From contig VDMD01000028.1 of the NCBI GenBank assembly GCA_007026445.1, positions 186,001 to 250,000 of the forward strand: 64,000 nt of DNA, read 5' to 3'. The first letter of the stretch is position 1. Every line of letters begins with the position of its first letter. The notes below the pieces were generated by a model. The model had not been told where the DNA came from and made no database searches. It saw only the letters and a program-made list of their open reading frames with translations. The position numbers and the translations under genes are program-made. This document shows, piece by piece, positions 57,898 to 64,000 of the stretch. Source of the stretch: Schizophyllum amplum (taxonomy: Eukaryota; Basidiomycota; Agaricomycetes; Agaricales; Schizophyllaceae).

Positions 57898-60757
57898 TCA
57901 CGACGGCGAGGTGGAGGACGCGAAGAGCTTGACGAGGCCGTCCGCGCCAGCGCTTGCGAGGACCGGCATGCTCGCGTGGAACTCCAGGTCGAGGACGCCC
58001 TCCCGTGCCTTTTCGCGAGCCGCGGTGAGCTCCTGGACGCATTCGCGGGATCCCAACAGGTCCCAGAAGCGCACAGAGCAGTCGTGGCTGCCGGAAACGA
58101 GCGATAGGCCAGCCGCATCAATGGACAAGGCCGTCACGCCGTCCAGGTGTGCGAGCATGGAGTGAGTACATTGACCTGCGCGTCCGGTCAGTACTGAAAT
58201 GGTGCGTACTAGATAAAGAGCATACCTGTGGTCAAGTCGAAGATACGGATGAACTTGTCCTCGTGTGCCGTGACCAGCAATGGCGTCGTAGGATGCGACA
58301 CAATCCTGTTGACTTGCGTCGCAGGCGTGCCGTCTACAATGAGAATAAGCTAAGCACGCGGAAGTTGCTCATGCACTAGAACGTACCGTAGCTGATGTCG
58401 CTAGCGAGGCGTCCCACCTCCTGCCAGTGCCGATGTCGAAGATCTTGACGACCGCGTTCTGGTACGCAACAGCGACCCGCTTTAGGTCTGTCTTCAGCGC
58501 CTCAACTGATGTCGCGCCAGGCATAGTGCCCTCTTCCTCCAGCAGCTCCTTGTCCGGCTGGTCGTCCTCGTCCGTAACGCCGTTGTAGCCCCAGCTCAGC
58601 CGCAGTTCCCCGCCTCCGCTGGGCCCGGACACTTCCCATACCTTCACCCTGCCCTCGGCGCCACAGCTAATCAGCGTGCTCTCGTCACGGACGAGGGCGA
58701 GGTCCCATACGGCGTCAGTGTGACCGATGAGTTCCCCGCGTGCCCTCGTCTCGTCGTACGGCGCGTATGTAGTATGATGCGGCGACGGAAGCGCCCATAT
58801 CCGGATGGACGAGTCAAGCGAGGCAGAGTACAACAGCCCCTTCGACGGTGAGTGTATCAACCGCGTTATAGCCGCGCTGTGGCCCCTCAAGGTCAGCTGA
58901 GGCTCGACTTCAACTGCGGGACGCGATCTGAATGCATGGTCAACGGTAGACTCATTGAAGGAACAGGACAGTACGTACGCGGCCGTAGCGAGACCAGCGA
59001 CGTCCATGCGCCAGATCTTGACCGTGCAGTCATCACCACCAGTTGCAAGACACAATTCGGTGGGATGGAAAGCTACTGCCCGCACAGCATCGAGGTGACT
59101 ACACGCAAAGCTTAACAAGCATGCCAGGCGATCAGGAACCGTAACGTACTTTCTCAAGGTGCGCCTCGGGTGCCACTTTTTGCTGGAGCCCTCGCTCTCA
59201 CTGGTGACCCCGTCCTCCTCCTCGACAGCAACTGGCTCGGAGCCTTCGTCGTCGCTCTCCTGCTGCCACCCAGCCGCGGCGACATTGCGCTCATGCGCGT
59301 CGTGAGCCTGCTTGAGTTGCTCCTTCCATGAGCCCGCATCGTCAGGTCGGAAGATGGCAGTTATTGGCTCGCTCTGTTGCGCTCCTCCCTCCCTGTCGTC
59401 CTGTTGCTGCTGCTGCTGCTGAATACCAGAAGCCTGGGACTGCATCTGCTGCTGCATGCCGGCGGACGCCATGGGGTCTCGTCTCTCGAGAGGGCCGCTT
59501 GACGCTGGTGCGCTGGATGGGCCGCTCATGAGGCCCTGCTCTGCTGAACGGAGGCTAATGGTCCCAGTCGGACCTACGCCGTTCAACATAGTCGGGAACT
59601 CTTTTCCGGAGGCCACGTCGGGCATGACCTTGCGCGGCCGACCGTTGTACGCGTCCATGGGGACGTTGGGAAGGGTAAGGGTGCCTGGTATTTGGTGTTG
59701 CTGGGCGGGGCTATTTGATCCCGTGTTGTTGCCAGTTGGGTTGAGCGCAGGGTTCAAAGGGAACGCAGAAGTGGGGCCATTAGGGTTCATTGGGAGTGAG
59801 GTGCTGACGAGAGGGCGATTGGGGAGCGGATTCATCGCTTGGGGCGACGTGAGATAAGTGATTTCCTGCAGACATCTGTTGTGTATGGTCAGTGTGTTGC
59901 ACGCAGGCGGTACACGTGTCATGCGCACTGCTTGAGATAGTCCCGACTGCGAGCACGGCTCTTCGGGTCGCGACCTGGAGGTGGTTTCCCCAGTCCGGCG
60001 GCCATGCTTGTTGTCGGTTGTATGGACAAGGACGCGGTGCTGGGACCCCATGTCGGGTTGAGGACACCTCCCCAGGAGCTGGGTCGGCCGGCGCCGGCAG
60101 CATTACCGTTGGGGACTCGGGCTTCAGGTAGCGGGGAGTCTGCAGGAGTTCACAAGGTCAGCACGCGCCGGGGCGCGCTGTGACCAATGACGTGCCTTCG
60201 CTTCGTGGAGAACTGCCGCTACTCTCCTCCTTGTGCTCCGAGTCGAGCGGCTTACCAGCCGTTTGCGCCTGTATCTGCGCGAGCTTGGCAGGAGGTACGG
60301 AAGCCGGTTGGGAGAGCTGCTTCGACCTGGCAGCAGGTTAGAATGGCAAGTGTAGACGCGCGGCGGAACGTCGCTTACCGCTCCATGCGCAGAGCGTATT
60401 CCAGCATCTTGATACGCCTCATGAGGTCGAGCTTGACGTTCTCGAATGACCGGCGCTCTCCCTCAAGCAATGCAATACGCGCCTGCGCGTTATTAGTCGC
60501 AAGACGCGAAAAAGGACGCGGATGTCGCGCACCCGCATTTCAGCACGTTCGATCTCCCACTCGTTCCTGTCGCGCTCATATCTGCGCCACTCCGTTTGCA
60601 GAAAATGGAGCACGCTGCTCAGGGTGTAGTCCTGGCCATTCTGGGGAGGAGGGAGCGGGAGCCCTTGGCGGTCTTGCGCCTGGCCTTGCTGGTTTTGTTG
60701 GGGCTGCTGGCCGTTCGGATTCTGGGACTGCTGGAGGCCGTGTAGAGGGCCTAGCAT
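57898..60757 (-). CDS. Striatin homologue, STRIPAK scaffold (Pro11/Far8-like)
   Basis: The start [12 protein letters not shown] is followed by a Gln-rich stretch and the conserved striatin N-terminal block [20 protein letters not shown] with [20 protein letters not shown] and [20 protein letters not shown], which carries the caveolin-binding and coiled-coil region. Next come [20 protein letters not shown] and [20 protein letters not shown], a disordered Ser/Gln linker, and a C-terminal WD40 propeller ([97 protein letters not shown]). Striatin scaffolds PP2A and GCK kinases and in fungi controls cell fusion and fruiting. Small introns interrupt it (for example 58160-58226, 58334-58384). One base is missing near 60106-60107 (GG on the coding strand). 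Confidence 0.9.
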
Positions 60758-61083
60758 GGGTGCGGGGCGTCTCGGTCGCTGCGACCGGCGGCGAGGAGAA
60801 GAGTTGGTGGACGCGGGAGACGAAGAGGAGGCTGACACCAAGCGCTACGACAACGAAGTTGCATATGGCAATCAAACAAATGCAAATAAGAACGCCTTTT
60901 CGCTCTCCGTCACAGTTCACCGACGCTCGCCCGGCATACTCAGCTTGGCTTTCTTTCGCAGACGCCTTGTTGATACAGAAGATGAATGTGCGAATACTAC
61001 AGAGCATGCAACCAAAACATCCAAAGCACTTAGTAACCCGCTCCCTCCCAAGCACGCGATGGCCAAAAGATTCGTGGCGAGCT
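60758..61083. other. Region upstream of striatin and downstream of TMA7
   Basis: About 325 bp. A minus-strand open frame spans it (60576-61055) but its hydrophobic translation matches nothing and it overlaps the striatin start in another frame. I treat the stretch as the striatin promoter and the TMA7 3' region. Confidence 0.4.
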
Positions 61084-61474
61084 CTACTTCTTGCCAGACC
61101 TGTAGGTACAGGTCAGCAACGGTATAGGATGACATGGGGAGTAGCTGACTTTTTGATGCCGCCGCCGGGCGCGCCGCCTGCAGATTCATGATGAGGACAA
61201 TGCTGGATCAGCGTGTTCAGACATACCCTTTGCAGCTATCGGTACGTCGCTTCAGTATAAGGCACTATAGCACACTGCAACTCACCCTTCGCCTGTGCCT
61301 CCTTCAGCGCCGCCTGCTCAGCCTTCTTTCTCTCCAAGAAGGCCTTGTCATCCTCATCAAGGTCCTTCTTGTCCTTCTTGGCTGCCTACAAAACGATATG
61401 AGACGGGTGAGCGTGCTATCATGCGGTGAGCTGACCTTCAGAGGCTTGAGCTTTCCTCCTTGACGTCCGGACAT
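61084..61474 (-). CDS. TMA7: Translation machinery-associated protein 7 (TMA7)
   Basis: Five very short exons (minus) 61474-61436, 61385-61286, 61235-61227, 61177-61150 and 61099-61084 sum to 192 nt, 63 aa, all in phase. The product reads MSGRQGGKLKPLK, then AAKKDKKDLDEDDKAFLE and KKAEQAALKEAQAK, and ends GGIKKSGKK, the complete and highly conserved TMA7/CCDC72 pattern. One exon is only 9 nt and the last is 16 nt. The protein associates with ribosomes in yeast and its exact activity is poorly defined. The gene is too split to be found by open frame length alone. Confidence 0.93.
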
Positions 61475-62215
61475 CCTGCTGTGACAAAGCTGAGTTGAGT
61501 TGAGAGGCGGAGGCAGGAGCAGCGTTTGCCTTCACGTGGCCAATTAGCGCCGCATCCACATCGATCGATCGGGAAGGACATACAAGCACCTCTTCCTCCT
61601 CCTCAATTCTGTCAGCGTACATGTTCGCTCTTCCTTCGTTGAGCCTCACTATCTCCTTCACATGGAATTCGCTGCCCCCCTCTCACGCTATGAGCGTACA
61701 TGTGTACTTACCTTCTCTCTCCGTACAGCACGTACAGCACGCCACATCTTGCGAGGCAGATGTTGATCTCTATACATCCTTACTCTTCCGAATCACCCGC
61801 TACCAGGCAGGGTACAAACGTTCGATCTTCTCGACCACTTCAGCAGGTGCGTGTGCAATCACATGTCGCGCTTGATACGCAGTTCCCTCAACCGTGCGGT
61901 CCTGCTCAAGTGGGACGTGGGGCTTGCGGGCTTGGTACGGCAGGGTGCGGACGATGTCTCGCCAGGCCGAAGTTGAACATTTATCGAGCCCGGCAGATCT
62001 TATCTGCACATGAGCCGCTTCGCGCGAGCACTCGAGGCGCCCAGCTGGCCAGTTTCACGTTCGTTGCGATCATGAGCCCCGAGTCCCAGCTTCTTGATCA
62101 AACGCTATGGTGAGCAGACGGGCGCATTTATATGGGGAGGGGTGCTTGGGAGGTGCTTGCGCACGTCGGCCCTCCCCGCCCCCTCACCCTCTCTCCTGCT
62201 TGGTACTCAGAGGTC
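61475..62215. other. Intergenic region between TMA7 and VPS62-like gene, one orphan minus-strand ORF
   Basis: About 740 bp. A minus-strand open frame at 61800-62009 ends PAEVVEKIERLYPAW and has protein-like composition (LPYQARKPHVPLEQDRTVEG), so it may be an exon of a small unrecognised gene. I cannot support its start or partners. Repeated GTACAGCACGTACAGCACG at 61723-61741 is a short direct repeat. A TATA-like TATATGG lies at about 62130, upstream of the VPS62-like start. Confidence 0.35.
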
Positions 62216-63418
62216 ATGGCGCGTTGCATCTCGCTCGTCTGCCTTACCCTTTTGGCCTCACGAGCCTCGTGTTGGGCTCTCCTTCGCTGATTGTCAAGCG
62301 CGACGCTATCCCGGACTATGCTCTCAAGTATGCGCCATATACCCTGCTGTACAGCAACGAGACCTATCAGCCTTCGGATGCCGCTGTCCATCTTCAGCAT
62401 ACCACTCCCAAGGCAAGTACTTAACATCTCTTCGAGTTGATCTCCTAGCTGATAATCACTCAGGTCAACTTCGAGGCGATCGCTGACGCGACCACGCTCA
62501 CCGATCTGAACACTCTCACCGCGGATGCCTTCCTGACCTCCAACGACGACCCCGAGACGCTGCCCGCATGGCTACTGTCCACGGACAACAAGCCCGACGC
62601 GGACGGCTTGTCGGCCGCGCCCGCGACGATCATCGCCGTTCAGAAGGACGGCTTCATCGACGTCTTCTATTTCTACTTCTACTCCTTCGACTTTGGCAAC
62701 GATCTCTTCGGCATCGTGTTTGGGAATCACGTCGGGGACTGGGAGCACTCCATGGTCCGCTTCGTTGACGGAGCGCCAACGCACGTATATCTGTCGGCGC
62801 ACAGCAGCGGGTACGCGTACACGTACGATGCGATCCCGAAGAACGGCGACCGCCCTATAGTCTACGTTGCAGATGGCACGCACGCCAACTACGCGACCGC
62901 GGGCACGCAGGAGTACACATTTGCTGGCAGTAAGTGGTCGTCTACGTGCTGTTGGACCTTGGATGCTAACCACAGACTAGGTCTTATAACGGACGACACC
63001 GATGAGGGTCCGTTCTGGGATGTTGCTTTAAACTACCGCGGCTACTGTGAGTGTACTTGTTTCCTGTACAGCTTTGCCATGTTTTTGACCAAGATGTTCA
63101 GGGTTCGATAACTCAACGACGACCTTCTCGTCTGCTGGTGGCGCCGGACCCGGAGGGGCCGCCCAGAACGCTGAGGGAGCCGACTGGCTTCTTTGGACGG
63201 GCGCATGGGGCGACGAGGAGTACCCCGATGATGACCCGCGCCAATATTGCGTGTTCGACATTTCGTGCCACTACGTGAGCGGTCCGACAGGTGAACAGGG
63301 TGGCAATGAGATGTGAGACTATCGCTGACCGTTGGTAACAGGCCCAGTACAGAAGAACCTCGGACGGAATGAGGTTTGCCAGGCTGAGGATGACTGCGAG
63401 ATCCTCGAGTCCGTGTAA
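62216..63418 (+). CDS. VPS62-like secreted/vacuolar protein (DUF946)
   Basis: Exons 62216-62412, 62464-62929, 62981-63046, 63102-63290 and 63342-63418. With one base added to the T run 62250-62253 the sum is 996 nt and 331 aa. The corrected start has a clean signal peptide (MARCISLVCLTL, then a hydrophobic core). The family core is DAIPDYALKYAPYTLLYSNE, AWLLSTDNKPD, FYFYFYSFDFGND, FGNHVGDWEHSMVRF, VYLSAHSSGYAY, YVADGTHANYATAGTQEYTF and LLWTGAWGDEEYPDDDPRQY. Yeast VPS62 was found as a vacuolar-sorting gene and the biochemical role of the fold is unknown. The first intron uses a GC donor (GCAAGT at 62413). Without the added base the signal peptide and the mature protein lie in different frames. 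Confidence 0.85.
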
Positions 63419-64000
63419 ATTATCGGTTATATGTATTATGATATGACATGACCTTATGACGACTCCGAGACTCGACAATGGAATTGGCCTTCCTCGCCAC
63501 AAACTCTGCGTCGCATACTCAGGCCCGTTTACGCTGCTCAAAGCACGTGAGAGACAACCTTTGAGACTGTGGATGCTGCCCTTTCATGTCGTGCTCGATG
63601 CGACATGCGGCCGGCCATAGACATTGGCCTGCGGCCAACCCGGCGAGAGCCTCGGTGGGTGGCACGTAAAGGAAGACACCCAGTACTGCTTCGTGTCGGA
63701 GGACATCATGTACATGCCATCCGAGAACGATCATGAGGTGCGATGAGGCTGCCAGACGCAGGAAGATGCACGCTCTTCAGCCGCGCGATGGACACTGCCG
63801 ACGTCAAGGCAGCGTGAAGGGCAAGTTCAACTTGGGGACTTTCAGGTTCACGAAGCACGTGCGGTTGCCATGTGAATCCTCGGGATCAAAAGTTTGGTCA
63901 GGGGCCGAGAAGCCGGCCCTCGGCTGAGGCTGCAAGCAGGCTGTCCGAGGGAGTCCGAGGGGGCGAGAGTGCTGCGCTTGTTGATTCTCTCACCCCACCT
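63419..64000. other. Terminal stretch without a supported gene
   Basis: About 580 bp at the right edge. Short frames at 63519-63734 (minus) and 63733-63927 (plus) have no recognised features. The end may contain an exon of a gene that continues outside the window. No RNA gene or repeat was seen. Confidence 0.4.

Noticed and set aside
60576..61055. 160-codon hydrophobic frame upstream of striatin
   Set aside because: It overlaps the striatin start in another frame and matches nothing. It is probably promoter DNA.
22350..62253. Mass pseudogenisation of the right two-thirds of the window
   Set aside because: All defects are one missing base and conserved motifs are otherwise intact. Genes such as mL46 and HOOK show no missense decay, so sequence error explains the pattern better.
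1..64000. CRISPR array, defence island, transposon or biosynthetic cluster
   Set aside because: No spaced direct repeats, transposase, terminal repeats, polyketide or peptide synthase domains were seen. The gene set is ordinary eukaryotic housekeeping.

Overview
This window is nuclear DNA from a filamentous fungus, almost certainly a basidiomycete of the Agaricomycetes type. It is moderately GC-rich and gene-dense. Nearly every gene is cut by many introns of about 45-55 nt with GTNNGT donors and CTNAC-like branch sites. The proteins are conserved eukaryotic housekeeping proteins (TRAPPC13, CLASP, HOOK, striatin, TMA7, mL46, UBE2C). The species cannot be named from the sequence alone. There is no operon logic, no CRISPR array, no recognisable transposon and no tRNA or rRNA that I can support. 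Layout, 0-22 kb: the 3' end of a BRO1/PalA gene; an FG-nucleoporin (minus) sharing a 165-bp divergent promoter with mitochondrial escape protein YME2; an MFS anion/vitamin-type transporter; the cell-cycle E2 UBE2C/UBC11; a PIN4-like RRM-R3H RNA-binding protein; and EDE1, an Eps15-like endocytic scaffold. All of these read through cleanly once their introns are placed. Layout, 22-42 kb: NUC1/endonuclease G; mitoribosomal protein mL46 divergent from V-ATPase subunit H; a secreted GH20 hexosaminidase; a small secreted-type ORF; a relic of a short-chain dehydrogenase; TRAPPC13; CLASP; a pepsin-like aspartic protease; and an uncharacterised multi-exon gene. Layout, 42-64 kb: an F-box/LRR-type protein; an EI24/RRT8-like membrane protein; HOOK; a basidiomycete membrane protein; an alpha/beta hydrolase (S9-like); class II cAMP phosphodiesterase; striatin; TMA7; and a VPS62-like secreted protein. 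The strongest whole-window signal concerns sequence quality rather than a new system. From 22.35 kb onward many conserved genes are interrupted by single missing bases, most of them in or beside short mononucleotide runs, whereas the genes in the first 22 kb are intact. In CLASP (6 missing bases), HOOK (3), GH20 (2), TRAPPC13 (4), NUC1 (4), mL46 (1) and VPS62 (1), the exon lengths close to an exact multiple of three only when those bases are counted. This points to under-called homopolymers in the assembly more than to mass gene death. Several of the genes with known roles meet in endocytosis, vesicle traffic and the cytoskeleton (BRO1/PalA, EDE1, TRAPPC13, HOOK, CLASP, striatin, V-ATPase H, VPS62) or in mitochondria (YME2, NUC1, mL46). 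In a eukaryotic genome such neighbourhood is not evidence of a functional cluster. I found no convincing undescribed system. The items most worth a second look are the frameshift cluster, a pair of 24-bp x4 minisatellites in and after the V-ATPase H gene, an SDR relic used as upstream DNA of TRAPPC13, strongly palindromic promoter elements, an 11-nt micro-exon and two orphan genes.
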